From: Halopenitus malekzadehii | GTDB lineage: Archaea > Halobacteriota > Halobacteria > Halobacteriales > Haloferacaceae | DNA length: 64,000 bases | Assembly (NCBI RefSeq): GCF_900108505.1 | Contig: NZ_FNWU01000005.1 | Location: forward strand, 1-64,000 | Direction: 5' to 3' | Shown: piece by piece, positions 16,346 to 25,290 of the stretch | How the letters are laid out: every line of letters begins with the position of its first letter | How positions within the stretch are numbered: the stretch's first letter is position 1 | Translations under genes and position numbers: made by a program | The notes under the pieces: generated by a model | Databases searched by the model: none | What the model was told of the DNA's origin: nothing | Seen by the model: the letters and a program-made list of their open reading frames with translations, nothing else

Positions 16346-17484
16346 TCCCCGGCGACCTCCTGACCCGGTTCCCGAGCGTTCTGATGGCGTGGCGGAACCT
16401 CGGCCGGAACCGGATGCGGACCGCGCTCGCAGCCCTCGGAATCTTGATCGGCGTCGTCGCGATCGCGTCGCTCGGGATCGCGGGGGTGGCGATCCAGACC
16501 CAGGCGAACGCCGACCTCGGCAGCCTCACGAACCAGGTGACCGTCTCCAGCGGTCAGGACAGCCCGACCGACGGCGTCACCGACGACCAGGTGACCCGGA
16601 TCGAGCGGGTCGTCACCGACGCGCGGGTGGTGCCCCAGAAGACGAACACCACGACGATCGAGTCGCGGGAGGGCGAGGCCTTCGTGGCCGTCACGGGGCT
16701 GACCGCGGCCGACGCGCTGTACAACGCGTCCGTGGGTGAGGCGCCGTCCCGGCTCCAGTCCGGCGCGTTGGTGAGCGCCGAGACGGCTCGAGAGTTGGGT
16801 CTCGAACTCGGTGACCCGGTCGAGTACGAGGGCCGCCTCTACCGGATCCGGGGGCTGATCGAGGCCGAGGGTGGCTTCGGCGGCGGGGGGAACGAGCTCG
16901 TGATCCCGATCTCGGGGCTCTCGGACCAGCAGCACTACGACACCGTGACGATCGTCGCCGCCGACGGCGAGGCGGCGTCCGGGATCGCCGACCGGCTCGA
17001 GGCCGAGTTCAACGACGGCGAGGACGAGGAACTGAGCGTCACCAGCTTCGCGAGCGCCCAGGAGAACATCGACTCCTTCCTGAACACGTTGAACCTCGCG
17101 CTGTTGGGTATCGGCTCGATCTCGCTGGTCGTCGCCAGCGTCGCGATCCTCAACGTGATGTTGATGTCCACGATCGAGCGCCGCGGAGAGATCGGCGTCC
17201 TGCGCGCGGTCGGGATCCGGCGGGGGGAAGTCCTCCGGATGATCCTCACCGAGGCCGCCTTCATCGGCGTGATCGGCGGCCTGCTCGGCGCGATCGTCTC
17301 CCTCGGGGTCGGGCTCGTGCTGTTCGACGTCGTCGCCGGCGACCCCCTGCTGGTCCTGCGGTGGGACAGCGTCCGATACCTCGTCGCCGGGTTCGCGTTC
17401 GCCGTCGTCGCCAGCGTCCTCAGCGGGCTCTACCCCGCCTGGAAGGCGGCCACCGATCGCCCCGTCGAGGCGCTTCGAGGGTGA
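16342..17484 (+). CDS. ABC transporter permease, MacB/FtsX family
   Basis: This 380-residue permease has the MacB layout: a first membrane helix (residues 30-55, ALGILIGVVAIASLGIAGVA), a periplasmic-core-like extracellular domain (about 56-245) and three FtsX-type helices (about 260-285, 315-340, 350-372). The short SxNVMLMST-ER-EIGVLRAVG motif between helices is the usual coupling region to the ATPase. It forms an operon with the ATPase and the CARDB protein. MacB-type transporters do not move substrate through the membrane but work mechanically on the outside. The substrate cannot be told from sequence. Confidence 0.9.
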   Translation: MIPGDLLTRFPSVLMAWRNLGRNRMRTALAALGILIGVVAIASLGIAGVAIQTQANADLGSLTNQVTVSSGQDSPTDGVTDDQVTRIERVVTDARVVPQKTNTTTIESREGEAFVAVTGLTAADALYNASVGEAPSRLQSGALVSAETARELGLELGDPVEYEGRLYRIRGLIEAEGGFGGGGNELVIPISGLSDQQHYDTVTIVAADGEAASGIADRLEAEFNDGEDEELSVTSFASAQENIDSFLNTLNLALLGIGSISLVVASVAILNVMLMSTIERRGEIGVLRAVGIRRGEVLRMILTEAAFIGVIGGLLGAIVSLGVGLVLFDVVAGDPLLVLRWDSVRYLVAGFAFAVVASVLSGLYPAWKAATDRPVEALRG

Positions 17485-17599
17485 GACGTCGGACGAGGGG
17501 GTTTCGATCGGTCGGAACGCTTTATCACACCGCTCACGGAACACGACTGGAGGACCGTCGGACGTCGTTGAAACCACCGTTCGAGGGACATCGAGAATT

Positions 17600-17836
17600 A
17601 TGGACGAAGAAACTGAGATCTATGCCTACGAGCTGTCAACCGACCACGTACACACGAGAGAACTGTTGGCGGTCGTCGCGGATCTGCTTCCTGATGACAC
17701 TGCTGCGGGACCCGGCCACCACGGCAGCCGTTCGGCCGCGACGATCGACTCGACGTTCATACGCGAGTGTCTGAAGTGCGGCAAGACGATCGAAATCACG
17801 GTCTATGAGGACGATACGTACGAGGGCGGCCACTAA
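17600..17836 (+). CDS. Small acidic hypothetical protein with a CxxC pair
   Basis: This 78-residue acidic protein is not recognised. It has one CLKC pair (residues 58-61) and several His residues, which could bind a metal. Composition fits a real haloarchaeal protein. There is no clear partner; the gene stands alone between the ABC operon and the toxin-antitoxin remnant. A TATA-like TTTATC lies about 75 bases upstream. Confidence 0.5.
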   Translation: MDEETEIYAYELSTDHVHTRELLAVVADLLPDDTAAGPGHHGSRSAATIDSTFIRECLKCGKTIEITVYEDDTYEGGH

Positions 17837-17981
17837 TTCGGCGAGGTTACCGTGCCGGACGGGGACAGTGACGGGGAATACGAGACGACGGGTGAGTGGA
17901 AGGATCACGACGTGGTGAACTGAACCGGCGAAGCGAATTCGTTCGAGTATTGGGAGTGCGACGACTGCTATTGTTCTAGAA

Positions 17982-18018
17982 ACCAATAGTTTTATTATAT
18001 TGGTCTATGAACCAATAG
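17982..18018 (+). promoter_or_regulatory. Promoter with operator repeats of the TumE-like/antitoxin locus
   Basis: ACCAATA (17982-17988) and TATTGGT (17998-18004) form a perfect inverted repeat around TTTATTA, the likely TATA box, 25 bases before the ATG at 18019. A third half-site AACCAATAG (18010-18018) touches the ATG. The layout suggests autoregulation, common for toxin-antitoxin pairs. Confidence 0.6.
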
Positions 18019-18362
18019 ATGAGGATGGCCTCGCTGATCGACGACGACCTCGATGGCGTGAATGCGGGGCAGAAGTATCCGGACGGGACCGTCGTCCGCG
18101 TGTTTTGTATGCGGACGGATCGGGATGCGTACCCATCCGGGTGGGCCTACAAGTTCCACTACGGCGTGACGGAACCGGATCCGCCCCACACGCTTGATGA
18201 TGGGACGATTCGTCGATATGATAACTCCCACGAGGACACCAAAGGACACTAACTGCACGTCGCACCGGATCCCGACCCAGCAATCATCGAGTTCCCGGGG
18301 TGGTAGAACTCTGGGAACGGTTCTGGAGCGAGATCCCGCAATCCGAGTTCGAGGTTCTATGA
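18019..18362 (+). pseudogene. TumE-like (DUF6516) toxin gene, disrupted
   Basis: The first 77 codons read like the N-terminal part of haloarchaeal DUF6516/TumE-family toxins (YKFHYG, IRRYDN). An in-frame TAA (18250-18252) then interrupts a continuing match (GH-stop-LHVAPDPDPAIIEFPGW), and a one-base shift near 18297-18305 is needed to continue as VELWERFWSEIPQSEFEVL up to the TGA at 18360-18362. The gene is therefore broken by one nonsense and one frameshift change. A partner regulator of the right family follows. Family assignment rests on remembered sequence pattern and gene order, not on a search. Confidence 0.6.
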
Positions 18363-18387
18363 GGCCATCACACCACGGTGATTCCCT

Positions 18388-18837
18388 ATGAACGACACTA
18401 CGCCACCGCTGCATCCGATGGAGCGCGAACAGCTTCGGGCCGAATCAATCCTCGTCGTGACCGTGACGTCGTCCGATGCGTTCCACGACGACGTCACCGA
18501 CGGGATCAAGACACTCGACCGGAGTGATGCGGTGGACTCCCCGCCGACGCTCTCGTTCACCAGCTACGACGACCTTATGGGGACGCTAACGCCGCGCGTC
18601 CTCGAGCTCATCGAAGCCATCCGCCGCGAAGAGCCAGCCAGCATCAACGAAACCGCACGAGTCGTTGATCGGGACGTGAAGAACGTCCACGAGGAACTCG
18701 GTCGGCTCGCCCAGCTGGGCATCGTCTTCTTCGAGGAAGATGGCCAGCGAAAGCGCCCGGTCGTCTGGTTCGACGAACTCGTGATCGACCTCCCGTTCGA
18801 TCCGGAGGCCGGCGACACGGCAGCCGCTGCGCCGTGA
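18388..18837 (+). CDS. Winged-helix regulator, HVO_A0114-like antitoxin
   Basis: This 149-residue protein has a winged helix at about residues 68-125 (LTPRVLELIEAIRREEPASI, then ETARVVDRDVKNVHEELGRL) and a wing with KRPVVWFDE. These are typical of the HVO_A0114 family, which in haloarchaea commonly follows a DUF6516/TumE toxin gene and is thought to be its antitoxin and repressor. Here the toxin in front is broken while this gene is intact, which is a harmless combination. It probably binds the AACCAATAG-type sites upstream (inference). Confidence 0.75.
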   Translation: MNDTTPPLHPMEREQLRAESILVVTVTSSDAFHDDVTDGIKTLDRSDAVDSPPTLSFTSYDDLMGTLTPRVLELIEAIRREEPASINETARVVDRDVKNVHEELGRLAQLGIVFFEEDGQRKRPVVWFDELVIDLPFDPEAGDTAAAAP

Positions 18838-19005
18838 CCTCCTGAGAGTCGGTGGTCCATCGAGACGTCACCATCCGTCTCCAAGCGGACGGCTTCCAAG
18901 AAAACGGACGACGAGAAACAGCCGTGCTTAGGCATCGGTGTCGTCGATCTTCTGCTTCAGTTGAAGACAACGGAAAATGGCGAAAAGAGGGGCGTGAGCG
19001 CCTTA

Positions 19006-19076
19006 TGCACCGGCCGCGATTTGAACGCGGGTTGCAACCATGGCAAGGTTGCGTGATACCACTACACTACCGGTGC
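19006..19076 (-). tRNA. tRNA-Gly(GCC)
   Basis: On the minus strand the sequence folds into a cloverleaf: acceptor GCACCGG/CCGGTGC with discriminator A, anticodon stem CAACC/GGTTG with loop TTGCCAT (anticodon GCC, plus-strand 19042-19044), and T stem CCGCG/CGCGG with loop TTCAAAT. CCA is not encoded. No integrase lies next to it. Confidence 0.95.
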
Positions 19077-19104
19077 GTGCTTCGCATCTGATCCTAACCC
19101 GGGT

Positions 19105-19115
19105 GATAAATAAAA
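19105..19115 (-). promoter_or_regulatory. TATA box of tRNA-Gly
   Basis: On the minus strand CTTTTATTTAT lies about 30-39 bases before the tRNA 5' end, the expected place for an archaeal promoter. Confidence 0.55.
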
Positions 19116-19178
19116 GCGTTCCGTTCCACACCGCCCACGGTCCGCGCTACCAGCCACCCAGATCGCCCGACTGAATCG

Positions 19179-19222
19179 CGATCGTCGGTCGGCTGAACCA
19201 CGATCGTCGGTCGGCTGAACCA
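19179..19222. repeat. 22-bp tandem repeat, two copies
   Basis: Bases 19179-19200 and 19201-19222 are identical, and CGATCG begins a third partial copy. It lies in the 460-base gap between tRNA-Gly and the SPOUT gene, in which I see no other gene. Confidence 0.7.
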
Positions 19223-19481
19223 CGATCGCGGTCGACGGACGGACGACGCCGGACCGACGACGTCTCACAAGCTCATACGCGCGATCAACTAGTAAAGGGC
19301 CACTATAGACCGGAACGGGGACCGTCGACGTGTCGTCCGGTCGGCAGCTCGATCCCGCAACGGCGACCGGACTCGTCCGATAGATGATCGGGCGATCGTC
19401 CGCACCCACCGACGCGATCGCGGATCCCGTCAACCCCTCTCAACCGGCGTGTGAAACCCACACAGCCGCAAACTCGTACCG

Positions 19482-19492
19482 CTACCCTTTTA
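19482..19492 (+). promoter_or_regulatory. Likely promoter of the SPOUT gene and S10 operon
   Basis: An AT-rich box (CCCTTTTA) stands out of GC-rich sequence about 50 bases before the ATG at 19539. No other promoter-like box is seen before uL3, so it may drive the methylase and the ribosomal genes. Confidence 0.4.
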
Positions 19493-19538
19493 CGCCGTGA
19501 TCGGGAATACGGGATACAGTCTGGTGACGGGACGATCC

Positions 19539-20390
19539 ATGGACGGACTCACGATCTGTGTGCCGTCCTCGATCGTTCGAGAGGCCGAGGACGAACGCGA
19601 GGCAACTCGCAAACTCGGTACCGTGGCCCGCGCGGCCGCGGTCTTCTCGGCGACCCGGCTCGTCGTCTTCCCCGATCGGGAAGGCGAACGACGCCGGGGC
19701 GGCGGGTTCGTCGAAGCCGTGCTCCGGTACGCCGCGACGCCCCCCGAGCTCCGAACGGATCTCTGGGGACGACGCGACGAGCTGGCGTACGTCGGCGTGC
19801 TCCCGCCGCTTCGTGTCCCGTCACGGACCGGCTCGCCCCCCGACGGGGACGAGTCGACAACACAGGGACTCGTGACCGAGGTCGGACCTGACGGCCGCGT
19901 CCGGGTCAATTCCCCGCTGGGGGAACACCCGATCTCACTGCTCGTTCCCGACGGGATGTCGGTCGAGCAGGGGGAGCGCGTCACCATCAGGGTCTCTTCG
20001 AGAGAACCGGTCCGCGCCCGCATCACCGGGAAGCCGGAGGACGGTTTCCAGGTCGTGAGCGCGGACCTTCCGGACGTCCTCGCCGCGGGCGAGCTCGCAA
20101 TCGCGACGTCACGACACGGGGAGGCGCTCTCCGTGTCGCGGCTCGCCGAACTCGCCCCGACGGTGCACGGCGCCGACGATGTCGTCGTCGCCTTCGGCGC
20201 ACCCGGCAGAGGGCTTCCGGAGATCCTCGGGGTCCGCCCCGAGGACGTCACGGCCGCAGCCGGCGGCCCCGTCGAACCCGATCCGGGGTTCGACCTCTGG
20301 CTCAATACGATCCCGAACCAGGGAAGCGAGGTGGTGCGAACGGAGGAGGCGATGTTCGCGTCCCTCGCGTCCCTCACACTCACGGAGTAG
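19539..20390 (+). CDS. Putative SPOUT-fold RNA methylase (COG2106/DUF171)
   Basis: This 283-residue protein matches the archaeal/eukaryotic COG2106 family: a split SPOUT methyltransferase fold (start LTICVPSSIVREA, knot part near 215-280 with FGAPGRGLPEI and LNTIPNQGSEVVRTEEAM) and an inserted OB-like domain (about 105-165, GLVTEVGPDGRVRVN). NxIPNQGSE..RTEEA is the typical knot motif. The family is thought to modify rRNA. It ends 10 bases before uL3, as in many haloarchaea, so it is probably the first gene of the S10 operon. The ATG at 19539 is preferred over the GTG at 19497 because homologues begin at this point. Confidence 0.85.
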   Translation: MDGLTICVPSSIVREAEDEREATRKLGTVARAAAVFSATRLVVFPDREGERRRGGGFVEAVLRYAATPPELRTDLWGRRDELAYVGVLPPLRVPSRTGSPPDGDESTTQGLVTEVGPDGRVRVNSPLGEHPISLLVPDGMSVEQGERVTIRVSSREPVRARITGKPEDGFQVVSADLPDVLAAGELAIATSRHGEALSVSRLAELAPTVHGADDVVVAFGAPGRGLPEILGVRPEDVTAAAGGPVEPDPGFDLWLNTIPNQGSEVVRTEEAMFASLASLTLTE

Positions 20391-20400
20391 GAGTAAACAC

Positions 20401-21417
20401 ATGCCACAACCAAGCCGACCACGCAAAGGCTCGCTGGGCTTTGGACCGCGCACACGCGCGTCGAGCGAGGTGCCTCGCATCCGCTCGTGGCCCGACGACG
20501 ACGGAGCGCCAGCGCTCCAAGGGTTCGCCGGCTACAAGGCCGGAATGACCCACGTCGTGATGGTCAACGACGAAGCCAACTCGCCGCGTGAGGGGATGGA
20601 GGAATCCGTTCCCGTCACGGTGGTGGAGACGCCGCCGATGTACGCGGTGGCCCTGCGCGCCTATGAAGACACGCCGTACGGCAAGAAGCCGGTGACGGAG
20701 GTCTGGACCAGCGAGTTCCACGAGGAACTCGACCGGACCCTCGATCTGCCGGCCGAAGACACGTTCGAGGAGGACGCCGAGGAGCTCGAGGCGCTGCTCG
20801 AGTCGGGCGCCGTGGACGACGTTCGCGTCATCACCCACACCGCCCCGGCCGACCTCTCGAACGTCCCGAAGAAGAAACCCGACGTGATGGAGACCCGCGT
20901 CGGCGGCGGCTCGATCGACGAGCGCGCCGAGTTCGCCCTCGATCTCGTTTCCGACGGCGGCGCCCACGAGTTCGGCGACGTCTTCCGTGCGGGCGAGTAC
21001 ACCGACGTCTCCGGCGTCACGAAGGGCAAGGGCACCCAGGGCCCCGTCAAGCGCTGGGGCGTCCAGAAGCGGAAGGGCAAACACGCCCGCCAGGGATGGC
21101 GCCGACGGATCGGCAACCTCGGTCCGTGGAACCCCTCTCGGGTCCGCTCGACGGTCCCCCAGCAGGGACAGACCGGGTACCACCAGCGCACCGAGCTCAA
21201 CAAGCGCCTGATCGACTTCGGCGAGGGCGACGAGGCCTCCGTCGACGGCGGCTTCGTCAACCACGGTGAGGTCGACGGGTCGTACGCGCTGATCAAGGGC
21301 TCCGTGCCGGGACCGGACAAGCGACTGATCCGGTTCCGCCCGGCCATCCGACCGAACGACCAACCGCGCCTCGACCCCGAGGTCCGGTACGTATCCACCG
21401 CATCCAACCAGGGATAA
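20401..21417 (+). CDS. rpl3: 50S ribosomal protein uL3
   Basis: This 338-residue protein has the normal archaeal uL3 length. The N-terminus MPQPSRPRKGSLGFGPRTRA is the conserved rRNA-binding extension, and GKGTQGPVKRWGV near residue 207 marks the loop that reaches the peptidyl-transferase area. It is the first ribosomal gene of the operon and lies three bases before uL4. Confidence 0.98.
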   Translation: MPQPSRPRKGSLGFGPRTRASSEVPRIRSWPDDDGAPALQGFAGYKAGMTHVVMVNDEANSPREGMEESVPVTVVETPPMYAVALRAYEDTPYGKKPVTEVWTSEFHEELDRTLDLPAEDTFEEDAEELEALLESGAVDDVRVITHTAPADLSNVPKKKPDVMETRVGGGSIDERAEFALDLVSDGGAHEFGDVFRAGEYTDVSGVTKGKGTQGPVKRWGVQKRKGKHARQGWRRRIGNLGPWNPSRVRSTVPQQGQTGYHQRTELNKRLIDFGEGDEASVDGGFVNHGEVDGSYALIKGSVPGPDKRLIRFRPAIRPNDQPRLDPEVRYVSTASNQG

Positions 21418-21420
21418 CCT

Positions 21421-22167
21421 ATGAAGGCAACAGTACGAGACCTGGACGGCGAGGACGCGGGAAGCGTGGAGCTTCCCGACGTCTTCGAGACCGCGTTCCG
21501 CCCGGACCTCATCCGGCGTGCGGTCTCCGTCGCACAGGCCAACCGAAAGCAGGCGTACGGCGCCGACGAGTTCGCCGGGCTTCGAACCCCGGCGGAGTCG
21601 CCAGGCTCCGGCCGCGGGATGGCGCACATCCCCCAGGAGAACGGACAGGCACGCCGCGTTCCGAGCGCCGTGTCCGGCCGGCGCGCCCACCCGCCCAAGG
21701 CCGAGAAGGACCAGTCGAAGGACCTCAACGACAAGGAACGGCAGCTCGGCATCCGATCGGCCATCGCGGCCACCACGGACGCCGAGATCGTCGCCGAGCG
21801 CGGCCACGCGTTCGACGAGGACCTCGAGCTGCCGCTGGTCGTCTCCGACGACTTCGAGGACCTCGAGAAGACCCAGGACGCGCTCGCGTTCCTGGAGGCG
21901 GTCGGGGCTGACGCGGACATCGAGCGCGCCGAGGAGGGCCGCTCGGTCCGCGCGGGTCGCGGGAAGACCCGTGGGCGGAAGTACAAACAGCCCAAGTCGC
22001 TGCTCGTCGTCACCGCCGAGGAGCCGTCCCGTGCCGCACGGAACCTCGCCGGCGTCGACGTCGCCACCGCGGCGACGGTCAACGCGGAGGACCTCGCGCC
22101 CGGAACGCATCCGGGACGACTCACCGTGTGGACCGAAGGCGCCGTCGAGGAGGTGGCCGACCGATGA
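21421..22167 (+). CDS. rpl4: 50S ribosomal protein uL4
   Basis: At 248 residues this is the expected archaeal length. The tunnel loop is recognisable near residues 60-95 (GSGRGMAHIPQENGQARRVP). It binds 23S rRNA domain I and lines the exit tunnel. Its stop codon overlaps the uL23 start (ATGA), so translation is probably coupled. Confidence 0.98.
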   Translation: MKATVRDLDGEDAGSVELPDVFETAFRPDLIRRAVSVAQANRKQAYGADEFAGLRTPAESPGSGRGMAHIPQENGQARRVPSAVSGRRAHPPKAEKDQSKDLNDKERQLGIRSAIAATTDAEIVAERGHAFDEDLELPLVVSDDFEDLEKTQDALAFLEAVGADADIERAEEGRSVRAGRGKTRGRKYKQPKSLLVVTAEEPSRAARNLAGVDVATAATVNAEDLAPGTHPGRLTVWTEGAVEEVADR

Positions 22168-22418
22168 GCTCGATCATCGAGCACCCGATCGTCACGGAGA
22201 AGGCGATGGACGAGATGGACTTCGACAACAAGCTCCAGTTCCTCGTCGACATCGACGCGACGAAGGGCGACGTCCGCGAGTCCATCCAGGACCGCTACGA
22301 CGTCACGGTCACGAACGTGAACACACAGATAACGCCGAAGGGAACCAAGAAGGCGACGGTGACGCTGTCGGCCGACGACGACGCCACCGAGGTCGCCTCC
22401 CGAATCGGGGTGTTCTAG
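22164..22418 (+). CDS. rpl23: 50S ribosomal protein uL23
   Basis: This 84-residue protein starts MSSIIEHPIVTEKAMDEM, the conserved uL23 beginning, and has the ITPKGTKKATV strand near the end. uL23 sits at the exit tunnel and binds signal recognition particle and SecY. The ATG at 22164 overlaps the uL4 stop; earlier in-frame starts would add unrelated Arg-rich residues. Confidence 0.97.
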   Translation: MSSIIEHPIVTEKAMDEMDFDNKLQFLVDIDATKGDVRESIQDRYDVTVTNVNTQITPKGTKKATVTLSADDDATEVASRIGVF

Positions 22419-23141
22419 ATGGGACGACGAATTCAGGGACAACGACGCGGACGCGGTGGCTCGACGTTCCGAGCTCCCTCGCACCGCTACAAGGCGGAGC
22501 TGTCGCACAAACAGAACGAGTCCGACGGCACGATCGCCGGCGAGATCGTCGGCATCGAGCACGACCCGGCCCGCTCGGCCCCCCTCGCGGAGGTCGAGTT
22601 CGAGGACGGCGACCGGCGGCTCGTGCTCGCGCCCGAGGGCGTCTCGACCGGCGAGACGATCCAGGTCGGCGTGAGCGCGGAGATCAAACCCGGGAACACG
22701 ATGCCCCTCGCGGAGATCCCCGAGGGCGTTCCCGTCTGTAACGTCGAGAGCCAGCCGGGTGACGGCGGCAAGTTCGCCCGTGCGTCGGGCGTCTCGGCGA
22801 CGCTGATGACCCACGACCGCGACGTCGCGGTCGTGCAACTGCCGAGCGGCCAGGTCAAACGACTCAACCCCGAGGCACGCGCCACGATCGGCGTCGTCGC
22901 CGGCGGCGGTCGAACGGAGAAGCCGTTCGTGAAGGCCGGAAACAAACATCACAAGATGAAGGCACGCGGGACGAAGTACCCGCGCGTTCGGGGCGTCGCG
23001 ATGAACGCCGTCGACCACCCGTTCGGTGGCGGCGGCCGCCAGCACCCCGGACAGCCGAAGTCCGTCTCGCGGGACGCTCCGCCGGGACGCAAGGTCGGCG
23101 ATATCGCGTCCAAACGCACCGGACGCGGGAGTAACAAATGA
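22419..23141 (+). CDS. rpl2: 50S ribosomal protein uL2
   Basis: This 240-residue protein shows the archaeal uL2 features: N-terminal [17 protein letters not shown] and the conserved C-terminal loop with [18 protein letters not shown] near residue 190, which contacts the peptidyl-transferase centre. It begins in the base after the uL23 stop codon and overlaps uS19 by ATGA. Confidence 0.98.
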   Translation: MGRRIQGQRRGRGGSTFRAPSHRYKAELSHKQNESDGTIAGEIVGIEHDPARSAPLAEVEFEDGDRRLVLAPEGVSTGETIQVGVSAEIKPGNTMPLAEIPEGVPVCNVESQPGDGGKFARASGVSATLMTHDRDVAVVQLPSGQVKRLNPEARATIGVVAGGGRTEKPFVKAGNKHHKMKARGTKYPRVRGVAMNAVDHPFGGGGRQHPGQPKSVSRDAPPGRKVGDIASKRTGRGSNK

Positions 23142-23563
23142 GCACCGAATACCGCATCGGCCGCGAGGGCGAGGAGTTCGCCTACCGCGGCCACACGCTC
23201 GAGGAGCTGCAGGAACTCGATCTCGACGAGGTCGCGGAACTGCTTCCCGCACGCCAGCGGCGAACCATCGAACGAGGACTGGGCACCGAACAGCGCAAGC
23301 TGCTCGAGACCGCCCGTGAGCGAACCGAGGAGGGGACGGCGGATAACCCGATCCGGACCCACCTTCGGGACATGCCGATCCTGCCCGAGTTCGTCGGAGT
23401 GACCTTCGAGGTCTACACCGGACAGAGCTTCGAGCGCGTCCGGGTCCGGCCGGAGATGATCGGCCACTATCTCGGCGAGTTCCAGCTCACCCGGACGTCG
23501 GTCGAACACGGCCAGGCCGGCATCGGCGCGACCCGATCCTCGAAGTTCGTGCCTCTCAAGTAA
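23138..23563 (+). CDS. rps19: 30S ribosomal protein uS19
   Basis: This 141-residue protein has the uS19 core in its second half ([20 protein letters not shown], then [11 protein letters not shown]) and the longer archaeal N-terminus. It sits on the 30S head next to uS13. Start overlaps the uL2 stop. Confidence 0.97.
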   Translation: MSTEYRIGREGEEFAYRGHTLEELQELDLDEVAELLPARQRRTIERGLGTEQRKLLETARERTEEGTADNPIRTHLRDMPILPEFVGVTFEVYTGQSFERVRVRPEMIGHYLGEFQLTRTSVEHGQAGIGATRSSKFVPLK

Positions 23564-23566
23564 CCT

Positions 23567-24046
23567 ATGGGAATCAACTACAGCATCGAGGCCGACCCGG
23601 AGACCACCGCCAAGGGGATGCTCCGCGAGCGGCCGATCAGCCTGAAGCACAGCAAGGCGATCTCCCGCGAGATCAAAGGGAAGACCGTCTCGGAGGCCGA
23701 AAGCTACCTGCACGCGGTCATCGACGAGGAGCAGTCAGTTCCGTTCCGCCAGCACAACAGCGGCGTCGGACACCGGTCCGACATCGATGGCTGGGACGCC
23801 GGGCGCTACCCGGAGAAGGCCTCGAAGGACTTCCTCAAGCTCATCGAGAACGTCAAGCACAACGCGACCGAGCAGGGCTTCGACGGCGACGAGATGGTCA
23901 TCACCCACGTCGCACCGCATAAGGTCGGCGAGCGTCCGGGGCGACAGCCCCGCGCGTTCGGCCGTGCCTCGCCGTCGAACACGACGCTCTGTGACGTCGA
24001 GCTCATCATCGAGGAGGCCGACGCGGCCGCGGAGGACACCGAATAA
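23567..24046 (+). CDS. rpl22: 50S ribosomal protein uL22
   Basis: This 159-residue protein has the archaeal uL22 pattern ([20 protein letters not shown], then [20 protein letters not shown]) and the tunnel hairpin with [15 protein letters not shown] near residue 125. It shares its final A with the start of uS3 (TAATG). Confidence 0.97.
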   Translation: MGINYSIEADPETTAKGMLRERPISLKHSKAISREIKGKTVSEAESYLHAVIDEEQSVPFRQHNSGVGHRSDIDGWDAGRYPEKASKDFLKLIENVKHNATEQGFDGDEMVITHVAPHKVGERPGRQPRAFGRASPSNTTLCDVELIIEEADAAAEDTE

Positions 24047-25029
24047 TGGCAGACGAACACCAATTCATCGAGAACGGCCTCCAGCGGGCCCAGATTGACG
24101 AGTTCTTCGCCGACGAGCTCGGACGCGCGGGCTACGGCGGGATGGACATCGCCAAGACGCCGATGGGGACCCAGATCGTCCTGAAGGCGGAAAAGCCCGG
24201 GATGGTCATCGGCAAGGGCGGGAAGAACATCCGAAAGATCACCACGACGCTCGAGGAGCGGTTCGACATGGACGACCCGCAGATCGACGTCCAGGAGGTC
24301 GACGAGCCGGACCTCAACGCTCGGATCGTCGCCGACCGCCTCGCGAACGCACTCGAGCGCGGCTGGTACTTCCGAAAGGCCGGTCACACGACGATCGACC
24401 GGATTATGGAGTCCGGCGCCCTCGGCGCAGAAATCGTCCTGTCCGGGAAGGTCACCGGCGCGCGATCGCGCGTCGAGAAGTTCAACCGCGGCTACATCAA
24501 GCACAACGGCGAGCCCGCCGAGAACGTCGTCGACGAGGGGCAGGGCGTCGCCGTGATGAAGCTCGGAACGATCGGCGTGACGGTCAAGATCATCCCGCCG
24601 GGAGCCGAGCTGCCCGACGACTTCGGTCTCCGCGAGGACGCCGAGGTTCCCGAAGTCGAACAGACCGTCGAGGAGGAGGGCGTCGAGTCCCTCCTCGAGG
24701 AGGACCCCGAGGAGGTTCCGGACGTCGGCGCCGACGAGGACGTCGACGTGCCGACCGGCGGTCCCGAAGACGTCGACGTCGAGGAGGACCTCGACGAGGA
24801 GATCGTCGAGGAGGTCATCGAGGAGACACAGGAGACGTCCACCGAGGCGACCGACACCGCACCCGCGGAGCCGGTCGAGACGGCAACGCCCGGCGACGAG
24901 GACGTCGACGACCTCGACGAGGACGTCGAGGCGGAAGCCGAGGCGCTCGTCGACGAGATGGAGTCCGCCGATGACGACGACACGGCGGACGCTGACGCCG
25001 ACGCCGCCGACGGCGAGGAGGAGGCCTGA
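24046..25029 (+). CDS. rps3: 30S ribosomal protein uS3 with long acidic C-terminal extension
   Basis: Residues 1-200 are normal archaeal uS3: a type II KH domain with [14 protein letters not shown] near residue 50 and the C-terminal uS3 domain. Residues from about 215 to 327 form a very acidic Asp/Glu/Thr/Ala tail without hydrophobic pattern, probably disordered. Acidic tails are usual in haloarchaeal uS3, but this one makes up a third of the protein. Confidence 0.97.
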   Translation: MADEHQFIENGLQRAQIDEFFADELGRAGYGGMDIAKTPMGTQIVLKAEKPGMVIGKGGKNIRKITTTLEERFDMDDPQIDVQEVDEPDLNARIVADRLANALERGWYFRKAGHTTIDRIMESGALGAEIVLSGKVTGARSRVEKFNRGYIKHNGEPAENVVDEGQGVAVMKLGTIGVTVKIIPPGAELPDDFGLREDAEVPEVEQTVEEEGVESLLEEDPEEVPDVGADEDVDVPTGGPEDVDVEEDLDEEIVEEVIEETQETSTEATDTAPAEPVETATPGDEDVDDLDEDVEAEAEALVDEMESADDDDTADADADAADGEEEA

Positions 25030-25031
25030 CG

Positions 25032-25244
25032 ATGGCGATCCTCTATCCCGATGAGATCCGCGACATGACCGCTGCCGAACGCGAGGTCGAACTCGAGGAT
25101 CTCGAGACCGAGCTGCTCAATCTGAAGGCCCAGCAGGCCGCCGGCGGGATGCCCGAGAGTCCGGGCCGCGTCAGCGAGCTGAAGACGACGGTCGCCCGGA
25201 TCAAGACGATCCAGGGTGAGGAAGGCGACTTCGACGACGAGTAG
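25032..25244 (+). CDS. rpl29: 50S ribosomal protein uL29
   Basis: At 70 residues this is a typical two-helix uL29 (EIRDMTAAEREVELEDLETE, then GRVSELKTTVARIKTIQGEE). It binds near the exit tunnel with uL23. Rpp29 follows after 46 bases, with no aIF1/SUI1 gene between them. Confidence 0.96.
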   Translation: MAILYPDEIRDMTAAEREVELEDLETELLNLKAQQAAGGMPESPGRVSELKTTVARIKTIQGEEGDFDDE

Positions 25245-25290
25245 CGACCCGGCCCAAGACAGCAACACGACCCACACGAAACCATCGACG

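Noticed and set aside
19006-19076. tRNA-Gly as an attachment site of an integrated element
   Set aside because: The next integrase is 15 kb away behind the ribosomal operon and no repeat of the tRNA 3' end was noticed nearby.
20380-23252. Two very long minus-strand frames over uL3 to uL2
   Set aside because: They are shadows of ribosomal genes that are certain.
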